Shown here piece after piece: positions 1 to 6,496 of a stretch of 45,834 nt of DNA. Below the pieces are notes generated by a model that was not told the DNA's origin, made no database searches, and worked only from the letters and a program-made list of their open reading frames with translations. Source of the stretch: a virus. The position numbers and the translations under genes were made by a program. The stretch's first letter is position 1. Every line of letters begins with the position of its first letter. The stretch covers positions 1-45,834 of IMG/VR virus record IMGVR_UViG_3300044470_000166. The stretch is one strand, 5' to 3'.

Positions 1-30
1 TAAAATGTATACTGCTTTTGGGTTGAAATG

Positions 31-426
31 TCAAGTAGATTCTATATCTTCTGTATAGGTATTTTTTACTCTTATAGAAGAGTTAAAGTAGGTAAACCAA
101 ATTACTGCCCATATGAGAGAGCCAAGCGTATAACCAGGACTTATAGGACTTACAAATATACTTATAAATATATTTGTAATAGACATTATAACTATATAAG
201 TATTTGTTTGTTTTACAATCCCCTTTCTTTTTTTCAATAAACTCCAGCAAATATAAGAAGAATATAATCCACCTACTATAATAATAAAACAGATAGCAGG
301 TGAATATGCTACTATTAAATCAATAATACCTACAACAACTTCAATAATACCTAATATACCATTAGTCCAAACAAACCAGCCTAGCCACCCCTTTACTCCA
401 GCTAATTCTTTCATGTTCCTTTTCAC
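31..426 (-). CDS. DUF2569-like small membrane protein
   Basis: 131 residues with about four hydrophobic segments (residues 14-38, 42-64, 76-94, 98-114). The N-terminal GVKGWLGWF and the C-terminal aromatic stretch ending in SSIRVKNTY resemble the GGWL start and the Y-x-x-S-x-RVK-x-T/F end of DUF2569 membrane proteins, whose function is unknown. An AAGGA site precedes the ATG. It is the last gene of a six-gene leftward run that starts near 1582. A possible internal promoter lies upstream at 529-557. The family call comes from pattern memory, not a search. Confidence 0.7.
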   Translation of the reverse strand: MKRNMKELAGVKGWLGWFVWTNGILGIIEVVVGIIDLIVAYSPAICFIIIVGGLYSSYICWSLLKKRKGIVKQTNTYIVIMSITNIFISIFVSPISPGYTLGSLIWAVIWFTYFNSSIRVKNTYTEDIEST

Positions 427-433
427 TCCTATA

Positions 434-608
434 CTAAAATATCTATATTCTGCCCTAAAGCCTCATCCTGAATCTTATTTACTTCAACCTCATCAGTAAT
501 AGGCTTTATTATTACGTCTCTCATGTAAACAATACTACATTCTTTTCTATAAGTCAATACCTTTCTCTCATCCTCACTAAAGGCTATTTCAAACTTTACT
601 TGTGTCAT
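434..608 (-). CDS. small hypothetical protein
   Basis: 57 codons starting MTQVKFEIAFSEDERK. The start codon overlaps the stop of the upstream gene (ATGA, 605-608), which indicates translational coupling. It is acidic, with no domain that I recognise. It lies between a small paralogous gene and the DUF2569-like gene in the same leftward operon. Confidence 0.7.
529..557 (-). promoter_or_regulatory. candidate internal sigma70-like promoter
   Basis: Minus-strand TTGACT (552-557), 17-nt spacer ending in GTAG, then TATTGT (529-534). It has the geometry of the other promoters in this window. It lies inside the 434-608 gene and would give the DUF2569-like gene extra transcription. Confidence 0.35.
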
Positions 609-772
609 ACAGCCCCCACAGCAGAATGACTATCAGAGGTTTGGAGCATCCTCTGGTGGAAATCATCAGCATCAATTCCCTTCTCGAACAGGATATCAGT
701 ATAGATACCTTTCTTCATCTGTTCAAAAATAAGGTTCTTTTCAGCTTCAGTTATCTTACTGTAGTTCTTCAT
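605..772 (-). CDS. small hypothetical protein, paralogue family member
   Basis: Starts MKNYSKITEAEKNLIFEQM, about 55 residues. I chose the ATG at 772 over the upstream extension because two neighbouring small proteins align from the same point (MKNYSRMTEAQK at 1582; LTEDQKVQLFDNM at 926). It overlaps the end of the upstream gene by 17 nt. Function unknown. The three copies share a T-E-x-x-K helix, an I-LF segment and a D-D-x-x-x-RM end. Confidence 0.7.
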   Translation of the reverse strand: MKNYSKITEAEKNLIFEQMKKGIYTDILFEKGIDADDFHQRMLQTSDSHSAVGAV

Positions 773-926
773 ACTGTTTCCTAGAAATATACATCCTCTC
801 AATAAACTCGTCCTCTACTTTAGCATCCTCAGGAGAGAAGATAATGTTCTCAAATATACCCTTATTCATATTATCAAAAAGCTGAACTTTCTGATCCTCA
901 GTAAGAATGGCATACCTAATGTCCAT
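756..926 (-). CDS. small hypothetical protein, paralogue family member
   Basis: 56 residues starting MDIRYAILTEDQKVQLF. A perfect AAGGAGG site lies 7 nt before the ATG at 926. It is related by pattern to the proteins starting at 772 and 1582 (EDQK, MNKGIFENIIF, FIERM). The stop at 756-758 lies inside the next gene, whose ATG is at 772, so translation is probably coupled. Function unknown. Confidence 0.75.
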   Translation of the reverse strand: MDIRYAILTEDQKVQLFDNMNKGIFENIIFSPEDAKVEDEFIERMYISRKQYEELQ

Positions 927-963
927 GTTTATCCTCCTTAAGATAAGTATATCATAGTATTTC

Positions 964-1431
964 CTATGAGGTTGCCCTAGTATTAGGATGATTGCCTATA
1001 TCTAAAAATGTAATATACTTAACTGGTGGTTTAACACGAATGTTCTGCTGTATCTGTATAGTGATTATATCGGCTCCTGGTATATGAAAATCATATTTTC
1101 CTTGTCCTCGTGGTGTCCATTCATGATAGTCTAAGGTTTGGGCACCACCACTAGGGAGGGGAATAGTGTAAGGCAAACCATTCCCATCCCCATGTTCTAC
1201 CAGATATTGTTGAACGTAGGCTATTGTATATATAACATCCTGTTTTTCTTTTTCTGTAGAATACTTTTCTAATACTTTTTCAAGATTTTTTGTATAAGTA
1301 TTTGCATGGATAATCTTAACTATAGGCTTTGGTTTTATTTTTTGAGATACTGGAGATTTTTGATGCTTTGGTTTTTTCTTGTCCCCTTCCATAAGAGGAT
1401 TGAAGTCATTGAGAATATCAGTTAACTTCAT
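964..1431 (-). CDS. hypothetical protein, 155 aa
   Basis: 155 residues: a Lys/Pro-rich N-terminus (residues 15-40), then a more structured part with a TPRGQGKYDFHIPGAD segment and a hydrophobic end (VKYITFLDIGNHP). The strand-rich C-terminal half loosely recalls small RelE-like nucleases, but no catalytic set can be assigned. Its ATG overlaps the end of the upstream 54-residue gene by 14 nt. Function unknown. Confidence 0.65.
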   Translation of the reverse strand: MKLTDILNDFNPLMEGDKKKPKHQKSPVSQKIKPKPIVKIIHANTYTKNLEKVLEKYSTEKEKQDVIYTIAYVQQYLVEHGDGNGLPYTIPLPSGGAQTLDYHEWTPRGQGKYDFHIPGADIITIQIQQNIRVKPPVKYITFLDIGNHPNTRATS

Positions 1432-1582
1432 TTTTCTCTTTATCTTGCTTTTCCTGTACCTTTTTCACCAATCGTTTCATCCAATCATAAGCATCATCAG
1501 AAGATTCAAAAAGAATATCCCCAGAAATCTTGGTAACACTCTTCTGCTTCTGAGCCTCAGTCATTCTACTGTAGTTCTTCAT
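1418..1582 (-). CDS. small hypothetical protein, first gene of the operon
   Basis: 54 residues starting MKNYSRMTEAQKQKSV and ending in a Lys/Glu-rich helix. It is preceded by GATAGGAG and a sigma70-like promoter at 1606-1634, so it is the first gene of the leftward run 1582-31. It is a paralogue by pattern of the proteins starting at 772 and 926. Confidence 0.75.
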   Translation of the reverse strand: MKNYSRMTEAQKQKSVTKISGDILFESSDDAYDWMKRLVKKVQEKQDKEKNEVN

Positions 1583-1605
1583 ACTATTTTCTCCTATCTA
1601 TAGAT

Positions 1606-1634
1606 AATATATACTATAAAATTAGTCCTGTCAA
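1606..1634 (-). promoter_or_regulatory. sigma70-like promoter
   Basis: TTGACA (1629-1634), 17-nt spacer, TATATT (1606-1611) on the minus strand. It would start transcription near 1599, just upstream of the 1582 gene and its AGGAG site. The spacer also contains GGACTAATT, which resembles the ACTAAYTA element discussed elsewhere. Confidence 0.75.
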
Positions 1635-1663
1635 GAGAATAATACTGTTTTTATTTATTTTTC

Positions 1664-1733
1664 AGGCTCATGAGGACTCGAACCCCAACTAATGGTTTTG
1701 GAGACCATTGTGCTACCATTACACCATGGACCT
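1664..1733 (-). tRNA. tRNA-Trp (CCA)
   Basis: Cloverleaf read from the minus strand: acceptor AGGTCCA/TGAGCCT with one mismatch, anticodon stem ATGGT/ACCAT, loop CTCCAAA giving CCA, and T-loop GGTTCGAGTCC. The 3' CCA is not encoded. Confidence 0.9.
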
Positions 1734-1898
1734 ATTTCTGCTCTACTAAATCATCTACAATACCATGCCAACCACACTCACATATAGCAGAATTTTTATC
1801 TGGAGGAGCAAAATAACCAACAAGGGTTTCTAATATATATATATATTTCCACATTGAGGACAGGCTTTATGCTTATTTCTATATTCTTTACTAATCAT
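1732..1898 (-). pseudogene. small zinc-ribbon protein with (AT)n frameshift
   Basis: From ATG 1898 (after AAAGGGGAG) the frame reads MISKEYRNKHKACPQCGN and then stops in an ATATATATATATAT run. Two bases fewer in that run would join it to an open frame reading LETLVGYFAPPDK through CECGWHG to a stop at 1732-1734. The joined product would carry two Cys pairs (CPQC and CEC), a plausible zinc ribbon. The stop overlaps the 5' end of tRNA-Trp by 2 nt. It is either a broken gene, a tract that varies by slippage, or a sequencing error. Confidence 0.6.
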
Positions 1899-1913
1899 TT
1901 TACTCCCCTTTAT

Positions 1914-1985
1914 TGTCCGAGTAGGAGTTGAACCTACGATGGCGGGATTCAGAGTCCCGTGCATTCACGACTATGCTATCGGACA
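1914..1985 (-). tRNA. tRNA-Gln (CTG)
   Basis: Perfect acceptor TGTCCGA/TCGGACA, anticodon stem CGGGA/TCCCG, loop CTCTGAA giving CTG, and T-loop GGTTCAACTCC on the minus strand. Confidence 0.9.
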
Positions 1986-1990
1986 TTGTT

Positions 1991-2062
1991 TCCCCCCACA
2001 CCGAATCGAACAGTGATACCGAGAATCAAAATCTCGGGTCTTAGCCATTAGACGATGGAGGG
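1991..2062 (-). tRNA. tRNA-Gln (TTG)
   Basis: Acceptor CCCTCCA paired with the 3' strand TGGGGGG, anticodon stem CGAGA/TCTCG, loop TTTTGAT giving TTG, and T-loop TGTTCGATTCG on the minus strand. Confidence 0.85.
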
Positions 2063-2067
2063 CTGAA

Positions 2068-2140
2068 CGGGAAGTGCAGGGATTGAACCTACGACATTTT
2101 GCTTAACAGGCAAACACTACTACCTCTGAGTTAACTTCCC
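2068..2140 (-). tRNA. tRNA-Asn (GTT)
   Basis: Perfect acceptor GGGAAGT/ACTTCCC, anticodon stem TTTGC/GCAAA, loop CTGTTAA giving GTT, and T-loop GGTTCAATCCC. Confidence 0.92.
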
Positions 2141-2161
2141 TTGGAACTATCGACTCAAGAT

Positions 2162-2234
2162 ATACCCTATGATAGAATTGAACTACCGCTCCCTGGGTGT
2201 AAACCAGGAACTCTACCATTAAGTTAATAGGGCA
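2162..2234 (-). tRNA. tRNA-Val (TAC)
   Basis: Acceptor TGCCCTA/TAGGGTA, anticodon stem CCTGG/CCAGG, loop TTTACAC giving TAC, and T-loop AGTTCAATTCT. The first 16 nt overlap the 3' end of the homing endonuclease gene at 2219-3013. Confidence 0.9.
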
Positions 2235-3013
2235 TCTACTACAAACGTTCCATTTCTAATCTCTTTAATCTGCTCTTCAAATATAAATATTATTTCTATT
2301 GAATATTGCTTCTTAATTATTTCCATCTTCCTTTTATCATACTCCTTATAATATCCTTTTACCTCTATATACTTATTTTTATCTGGTAAGTAAAAATCAG
2401 GAACATATGTTTTTGGCTTACCCTCTAAAGTATAAGGTAAATAAATTTTACGAATCCAGTGTATACCTTGAGAGTTAAGCCAATTTGCTACATCTCGTTC
2501 CCATAGCCCCCTACACCAAAATTCCTCATTCTCTAAATTCTTTATTTTATAGCTTCCTATTTTCTGGAATCCCCCATGGTTACCTCCTAGTTCTTCTATA
2601 GTTTTAGACCTTGCTAAAGATAGTTTTCTTCTTGTTTCTACACTTATAGGTTTTTTTTTCATTTCTATAAAAGAACTTCTTTGAGCGTCTGTCCTACTAG
2701 GCTTAGGCAATCCCAATTCTTTTGCTTTAGTATATTGATTATTTCTTTTTCCTTTTTTTCTCCTCTCTTTAGCATCTTCTGAACAGAAAAAGTTTATTTC
2801 TCTGTTAGGATTATTTTTACAGTACCTCTCATGATTAAATTGGGAATTGCCATTTTTAGCAATTTTCTCACAATATCTACATTTACCTGTAAACTCTATT
2901 TTTCCCAGTATCCTTGATTTTCCAATACATTTGCATTCATGTCGTAAAAAGTTAGAATAACTAATCAATTTACCACATTTTAAACAAATTTTTTTAAACA
3001 TTTCCTCATGCAT
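2219..3013 (-). CDS. homing endonuclease, zinc-finger plus PD-(D/E)XK/EDxHD-like nuclease
   Basis: 264 residues. Two zinc-binding modules lie at the N-terminus (CLKCG with H-x-C, and CRYC with H/C partners near residues 43-66). The middle has a NUMOD3-like stretch (SVETRRKLSLARSK). The C-terminal nuclease-like part has WERDVANWLNSQGI, YVPDFYLP and IEVKG, matching an E...PDF...ExK active-site pattern as in Vsr-like homing endonucleases. Free-standing endonucleases of this kind spread by cutting cognate DNA. ACTAACT lies directly before the ATG and there is no Shine-Dalgarno site. The stop codon lies inside tRNA-Val, and a broken tRNA 5' half lies just upstream. Confidence 0.8.
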   Translation of the reverse strand: MHEEMFKKICLKCGKLISYSNFLRHECKCIGKSRILGKIEFTGKCRYCEKIAKNGNSQFNHERYCKNNPNREINFFCSEDAKERRKKGKRNNQYTKAKELGLPKPSRTDAQRSSFIEMKKKPISVETRRKLSLARSKTIEELGGNHGGFQKIGSYKIKNLENEEFWCRGLWERDVANWLNSQGIHWIRKIYLPYTLEGKPKTYVPDFYLPDKNKYIEVKGYYKEYDKRKMEIIKKQYSIEIIFIFEEQIKEIRNGTFVVDALLT

Positions 3014-3020
3014 AGTTAGT
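3014..3020 (-). promoter_or_regulatory. ACTAAYT start element
   Basis: ACTAACT abuts the ATG at 3013 of the homing endonuclease. It is one of a set of such elements at gene starts in this window and may be a late promoter -10. Confidence 0.4.
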
Positions 3021-3029
3021 ATTACTCCT

Positions 3030-3077
3030 ATTTCTACTCTGATGCTTTCACCCTTGAACCAACTGAGCTAATTTCCC
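3030..3077 (-). pseudogene. tRNA 5'-half remnant
   Basis: The minus strand from 3077 reads a tRNA-like acceptor and D-arm (GGGAAAT TA GCTCAGTTGGTTCAAGGGT), but no anticodon arm or T-arm follows. The endonuclease gene starts 17 nt further on. This is consistent with a tRNA gene broken by the mobile gene. Confidence 0.5.
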
Positions 3078-3131
3078 TTAAAATGGCGATCTAATTCTTA
3101 TCAGCCTATCTACAATAACTTTCATCGTTAA

Positions 3132-3320
3132 TTATACTGATTGCAGCAGATCATGATAGCAATCATCACATAACCATTCCATTCTAGATTCACCAGTCAT
3201 TTCATGAGTATAGGGATTCTCTCTATACTCAGCAGGGTACCTACCACAATTATCACAAGAATGCCCTTTGTAACGATTATCTAACTCTTTTTCTCCTTCC
3301 ATAAAATCAAAATTAAGCAT
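3132..3320 (-). CDS. small zinc-ribbon protein
   Basis: 62 residues with two Cys pairs, CDNC near residue 22 and CDDC near residue 51, typical of a four-Cys zinc ribbon. Its start overlaps the end of the 3313-3759 gene by 8 nt. Specific function unknown. Confidence 0.75.
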   Translation of the reverse strand: MLNFDFMEGEKELDNRYKGHSCDNCGRYPAEYRENPYTHEMTGESRMEWLCDDCYHDLLQSV

Positions 3321-3759
3321 TAGTACCTCCTACTAACATACCATGAAAGAACCCTGGTGTCAAGCGTAAAGAGTTTACAATAGCACCAATAGTTTTATTA
3401 TTAAATTCGAAGGTTCTATCTGTAGCATAGTCTAAGTACAGAGTTTTAGTCCTACCATCATATCCATAGTAGAAAGTGCCTTCTGTGCTTTCCCCTGGCT
3501 GCATCTGCTTCTTCAATTCAGCGTGAGAGGTACCACAGGAGCCCACTACAGCGTCGTATCTACCTTTATTGGATACAAGTAGCCCTCGGCCCCAATGAGA
3601 ACCAAAGACAGGCACAGATTGGTGTGCATCCATGATATTCACTTCAGGAACTACTTGTTTGAAACCAAGTTTTAGATTAGCCACTCGGAGGGCCTCTTCT
3701 AGCGCTTCTTCTTCTACCATAATTCCTTCATCAAGCTTTAGTATGTTTTCCGTTGTCAT
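3313..3759 (-). CDS. hypothetical protein, 148 aa
   Basis: Acidic N-terminus, then a Gly-rich stretch (GSHWGRGLLVSNKGRYDAVV) and strand-like segments. No family recognised. The start ATG follows ACTAATTA plus 3 nt without a Shine-Dalgarno site, like several homing endonuclease and probable late genes. The 3' end overlaps the zinc-ribbon gene by 8 nt. Confidence 0.7.
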   Translation of the reverse strand: MTTENILKLDEGIMVEEEALEEALRVANLKLGFKQVVPEVNIMDAHQSVPVFGSHWGRGLLVSNKGRYDAVVGSCGTSHAELKKQMQPGESTEGTFYYGYDGRTKTLYLDYATDRTFEFNNKTIGAIVNSLRLTPGFFHGMLVGGTNA

Positions 3760-3762
3760 GTA

Positions 3763-3770
3763 TAATTAGT
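3763..3770 (-). promoter_or_regulatory. ACTAATTA-N3-ATG start element
   Basis: ACTAATTA exactly 3 nt before the ATG at 3759. No purine-rich Shine-Dalgarno site is visible. Confidence 0.5.
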
Positions 3771-3772
3771 CT

Positions 3773-4084
3773 TTAGAATGTTAGGGGAAAGGCGTATACA
3801 ACTCTTAATAGTCCATTGAGATTAGCCCTCACAGCTACATCCAGATAGGTTCCTTTTAGCAGTACTATCCCCCCTTCAGTAATATGTTGGAACTTATACA
3901 AAGATTCTCTTTTTCCAAACTTAGGGAAAAAAGATGAAACTGCTATACAATTTCTACCTATAATATCAAGCTGTATACAGTCTATTACTTTACATTCTTG
4001 TTCTTTCTCTTCCTCCTCCTTTCGTTTCTTTTTGAGTGCAAAAAGTTCTGTTTCGAGTAAATCAATTTTTTCCTGTAGTGTCAT
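3773..4084 (-). CDS. hypothetical protein with N-terminal coiled coil
   Basis: 103 residues. The first 35 form a Leu/Glu/Lys heptad-like coiled coil (LLETELFALKKKRKEEEEKE). The rest is strand-like (IGRNCIAVSSFF, IVLLKGTYLDVAVRA). A clear AAGGAG site precedes the ATG. No family recognised. Confidence 0.7.
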   Translation of the reverse strand: MTLQEKIDLLETELFALKKKRKEEEEKEQECKVIDCIQLDIIGRNCIAVSSFFPKFGKRESLYKFQHITEGGIVLLKGTYLDVAVRANLNGLLRVVYAFPLTF

Positions 4085-4152
4085 ACTAACTCTCCTTTAC
4101 ATCATTACGAGTAGGACCATATGAAATATATTTACTTTCACCTAAGCTCATA

Positions 4153-4353
4153 TTAGTATATTGATCCCCAGCCACCATTTATAGCAAGGTTATCGGCTAT
4201 TTTATATAGTTCATTCAGGTGAGCAAATACTTTAGCATCACCACCATGATCAGGATGGAACTGCATAGAGAGTTTATGATACTCAGATTTGTATCCATCG
4301 AAGGTAAAGAGGTTAGCTGGATTATGGATAGAGAGAAGAGCTTCACCCGTCAT
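4153..4353 (-). CDS. minimal J-domain protein
   Basis: 66 residues containing YHKLSMQFHPDHGGDAKVF, with the HPD tripeptide and the flanking helices II and III of a DnaJ J-domain. J-domains stimulate Hsp70 ATPase. Here only the J-domain core is present, with no Gly/Phe or zinc module, so it may redirect the host DnaK. It overlaps the upstream gene by 4 nt (ATGA). A 21-codon frame (MSLGESKY...) follows in 4085-4152 but is too short to call. Confidence 0.75.
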   Translation of the reverse strand: MTGEALLSIHNPANLFTFDGYKSEYHKLSMQFHPDHGGDAKVFAHLNELYKIADNLAINGGWGSIY

Positions 4354-4778
4354 TTATTTTCCTTTTTTTTAGCACGAGCAGCGATTAAATTGATTCGAAG
4401 TTTATCCTTCTCTTCCTCAGTCAAAGGTCTTCGAGTTCTTACCTTCTTAGGTATCTTGTTTTCAACCTCCACAATATCAAAGATATCCTGGAGCCTATTC
4501 AAGACTATCCGTACATTTTGCCATAGTGGCATATGGGCGATTTCATTACAAAGCATATTACATTCTTTATTTTTATTTAATGGACGTAAGGATTCCCGAA
4601 TAGCAGGAAAGAAGTCTAAAGCATCTTTCTCCGTACCTGTAATGAAAAGTTTGGGCTTACCACTGCCTACATCTGTACTTTTGACTGCTTTTATAGCCTT
4701 GGCTTGTTTTCTGCCTTCCTGCATTGCTTTCTTGTGCTCATCGGTGAGCTTGAATCCTTTTGGTCGTCCTCTATGCAT
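4350..4778 (-). CDS. hypothetical protein with AT-hook-like start
   Basis: 142 residues. The N-terminus RGRPKGFKLTDEHKK has an AT-hook-like GRPKG core followed by a basic helix. The C-terminus is Lys/Arg-rich (TRRPLTEEEKDKLRINLIAARAKKK). DNA binding is possible but unproven. It is translationally coupled to the J-domain gene through ATGA. Confidence 0.65.
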   Translation of the reverse strand: MHRGRPKGFKLTDEHKKAMQEGRKQAKAIKAVKSTDVGSGKPKLFITGTEKDALDFFPAIRESLRPLNKNKECNMLCNEIAHMPLWQNVRIVLNRLQDIFDIVEVENKIPKKVRTRRPLTEEEKDKLRINLIAARAKKKENK

Positions 4779-4787
4779 TATAAAACC

Positions 4788-4985
4788 TCATTTAAGAATC
4801 TCATCAATAATCTCTATAAAAAGTATCAGCAGCCACAAACAAAGAACAAAACCTATAACAATCCATAGTGGACATAGTACCCACAACCAGGACTACGTAA
4901 TAGCACCAGTGAGTTTTAGTATAATAAAGAGAATAGTTAGTAAAGAAGCCCAGGGTATACTTAAAGTAACTTTAGTTGATTTCAT
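4788..4985 (-). pseudogene. small membrane protein gene with in-frame TAG
   Basis: After AAGGAG, the frame from ATG 4985 reads MKSTKVTLSIPWASLLTILF...LTGAIT, then TAG at 4893-4895, then SWLWVLCPLWIVIGFVL to a TGA at 4788. The two hydrophobic parts form one typical small phage membrane protein in which Trp is expected at the stop (TGG to TAG). It is probably a nonsense mutant; readthrough or a base error is also possible. Confidence 0.65.
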
Positions 4986-4997
4986 TTCTTTCTCCTT

Positions 4998-5276
4998 TTA
5001 TTCTCTATCCCACAATTTAACTTGTATGGAATCTATAAGAATCTTTTTTGCTTGCTCTTTCAGCTCTTCAGTAAGAGGCACCTCTGATGCCTTAATCTCA
5101 TTATAGCGATTATCTATACGATCATATTTTTTAACTATTTTCCAAGCGTGCCTTTTTGTTTTTCTTTCACACTCATAGTATTTGTCAAGATAAAGAACAT
5201 CCCTATTATCATAGAACCAAAAGATATATTCTTTTTTGTGAAAATCATCAACAGGAACATCAAGAATAACGTTCAT
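4998..5276 (-). CDS. hypothetical protein, 92 aa
   Basis: Charged protein, rich in Tyr, Asp and Lys (YIFWFYDNRDVLYLDKYYECERK), with a C-terminal helical part. No family recognised. AGAAGGAGA lies just before the ATG, and a sigma70-like promoter (5328-5356) places it first in the leftward run to 3132. Confidence 0.7.
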   Translation of the reverse strand: MNVILDVPVDDFHKKEYIFWFYDNRDVLYLDKYYECERKTKRHAWKIVKKYDRIDNRYNEIKASEVPLTEELKEQAKKILIDSIQVKLWDRE

Positions 5277-5327
5277 TTTCTTCTCCTTCTAAAAGATTTG
5301 GCTTTATTCTCCAGTTGCCTCATATAC

Positions 5328-5356
5328 AATCTATCATCTCTTCTAGAAAATGTCAA
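5328..5356 (-). promoter_or_regulatory. sigma70-like promoter
   Basis: TTGACA (5351-5356), 17-nt spacer, TAGATT (5328-5333). It would serve the gene starting at 5276 and those downstream. It lies just past the terminator at 5368-5398. Confidence 0.65.
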
Positions 5357-5367
5357 GCATAAAAAAT

Positions 5368-5398
5368 AAAAAAAGAGAGGGAGTTTTTTCTCCCTCTC
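5368..5398 (-). terminator. rho-independent terminator
   Basis: The minus-strand transcript forms a perfect 9-bp stem GAGAGGGAG/CTCCCTCTC around an A6 loop and continues into a run of U. It ends transcription coming from the 5642-6223 gene and the gene-free stretch 5399-5641. Confidence 0.9.
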
Positions 5399-5641
5399 CT
5401 ACCCTGCTGATGCTGTTGAATTGTAGCAACCACGCTAACTATTTATTACGCTATAGATGTTTAATCTACCAACCCTTGGTTTAAGGGCCCGACCTCTCCT
5501 ATCAACAGCACTAGTCGTTCGCAGCAGTCCCATATCTACCCTCTAGAATGGCAGGTAACTATAGTATGGGTACTATAGTATGACTAATAAATAATTTTAA
5601 GAACCCATGGGCTAAATAGTATTCACTCCCACAAATCCTCC
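5399..5641 (-). ncRNA. candidate structured RNA ending at a terminator
   Basis: A 240-nt stretch without a convincing ORF, followed by the strong terminator at 5368-5398. It contains a double palindrome (TACTATAGTA...TACTATAGT at 5558-5581), a GGGCCC block and a GCTGTTGATAGGAG segment. It may be a small RNA cut from, or overlapping, the 3' part of the 6223 transcript. The RNA class is not recognised. Confidence 0.4.
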
Positions 5642-6223
5642 TTATTCCTGAAATGCCTTGATCCTATGTGAGCGATCTATCATCGCATCAATAGCATCTA
5701 CCATGTAGCTGTTGTGGGGCTTCCTGCACGCAAGGGCACCATCTACTTTGGCATCAAAATCAGGGTCTTTCTGGTCTATACCCTGAAATGGGTTCATCCA
5801 CTTGTCAACCTTAAAAGTTCCGTTGACAGCCATCTCGATAGCCCTGCGAAGGCCCTCCTCTCGGTCGAAGTGAGGAACCATTATCTCACAATCACCTTTC
5901 CATCCTTGTTCCGCCATATCCAGGTACAGCCGGTAAGCTTTGGACTGGAAGATATCCACCTTAGGAGCAGGAATCTCCTTTCCATTCTTATCCATAACTC
6001 CAGGCTTGTAATCTTTTACCCTCTGGAGCATTTTCTGGATAGCGGGAACCTGATGAAGTTTCAAGTCCCTACTTTCGTAATCGTGTCGATGGTTTACCAT
6101 TGACCACCCAATCTTGTTCTGGCCTATAGCCACGACAATTCCTATCTTAAACCCAAGATCATTACGCACATACGTGATGATGACCTTGTTCTGTTTAAGA
6201 TACTCCTTAACCATACTGTACAT
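5642..6223 (-). CDS. hypothetical protein, 193 aa
   Basis: Soluble-looking protein with a strand-rich N-terminus (KVIITYVRNDLGFKIGIVVAIG) and a helical, charged C-terminal part. No family recognised. The start at 6223 is supported by AAGGAG 5 nt upstream. Transcription comes from the promoter at 6272-6300. It has higher GC and less biased codons than most neighbours. Confidence 0.7.
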   Translation of the reverse strand: MYSMVKEYLKQNKVIITYVRNDLGFKIGIVVAIGQNKIGWSMVNHRHDYESRDLKLHQVPAIQKMLQRVKDYKPGVMDKNGKEIPAPKVDIFQSKAYRLYLDMAEQGWKGDCEIMVPHFDREEGLRRAIEMAVNGTFKVDKWMNPFQGIDQKDPDFDAKVDGALACRKPHNSYMVDAIDAMIDRSHRIKAFQE

Positions 6224-6271
6224 ATTAACTCCTTAGATTAGGTAACCGTCTAGCAGTTCCTATCTATAAAT

Positions 6272-6300
6272 AGTATACTATGGTTTTTTAAAAAAGTCAA
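6272..6300 (-). promoter_or_regulatory. sigma70-like promoter
   Basis: TTGACT (6295-6300), 17-nt spacer ending in ATAG, TATACT (6272-6277). It lies 50 nt upstream of the 6223 start. Confidence 0.8.
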
Positions 6301-6308
6301 TAGGAAAA

Positions 6309-6381
6309 TAGCCGATGCCAGATTTGAACTGTGCCCTAGCATCCCAAATGCCATGTGCTACCGGATTACACCACAGCGGCT
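6309..6381 (-). tRNA. tRNA-Pro (TGG)
   Basis: Acceptor AGCCGCT/ATCGGCT with one mismatch, anticodon stem TGGCA/TGCTA, loop TTTGGGA giving TGG, and T-loop AGTTCAAATCT. Its first 2 nt are shared with the stop of the HNH remnant upstream. Confidence 0.85.
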
Positions 6382-6481
6382 ATAAATAATCTTTAGAGAA
6401 ATGCTCTTTATTATGACAATTAGAACATAAAACCTCACATTTATCAATTTCTTTTTTTATATTTTTAAATGTATTCCCAAA
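6380..6481 (-). pseudogene. HNH homing endonuclease C-terminal remnant
   Basis: A 33-codon frame with IDKCEVLCSNCHNKEH, the typical C-terminal zinc/HNH signature of phage HNH endonucleases, ends at a TAG at 6380-6382. It has no start and is closed upstream by TGA. It lies between a broken tRNA-Pro 5' part (6497-6543) and an intact tRNA-Pro, consistent with a decayed insertion. Confidence 0.75.
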
Positions 6482-6496
6482 TCAGAATTCTCTAGT

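Noticed and set aside
4219-5106. 295-codon plus-strand frame opposite several small minus-strand genes
   Set aside because: The minus-strand genes have Shine-Dalgarno sites, ATGA couplings and recognisable motifs (J-domain), while the plus frame has none.
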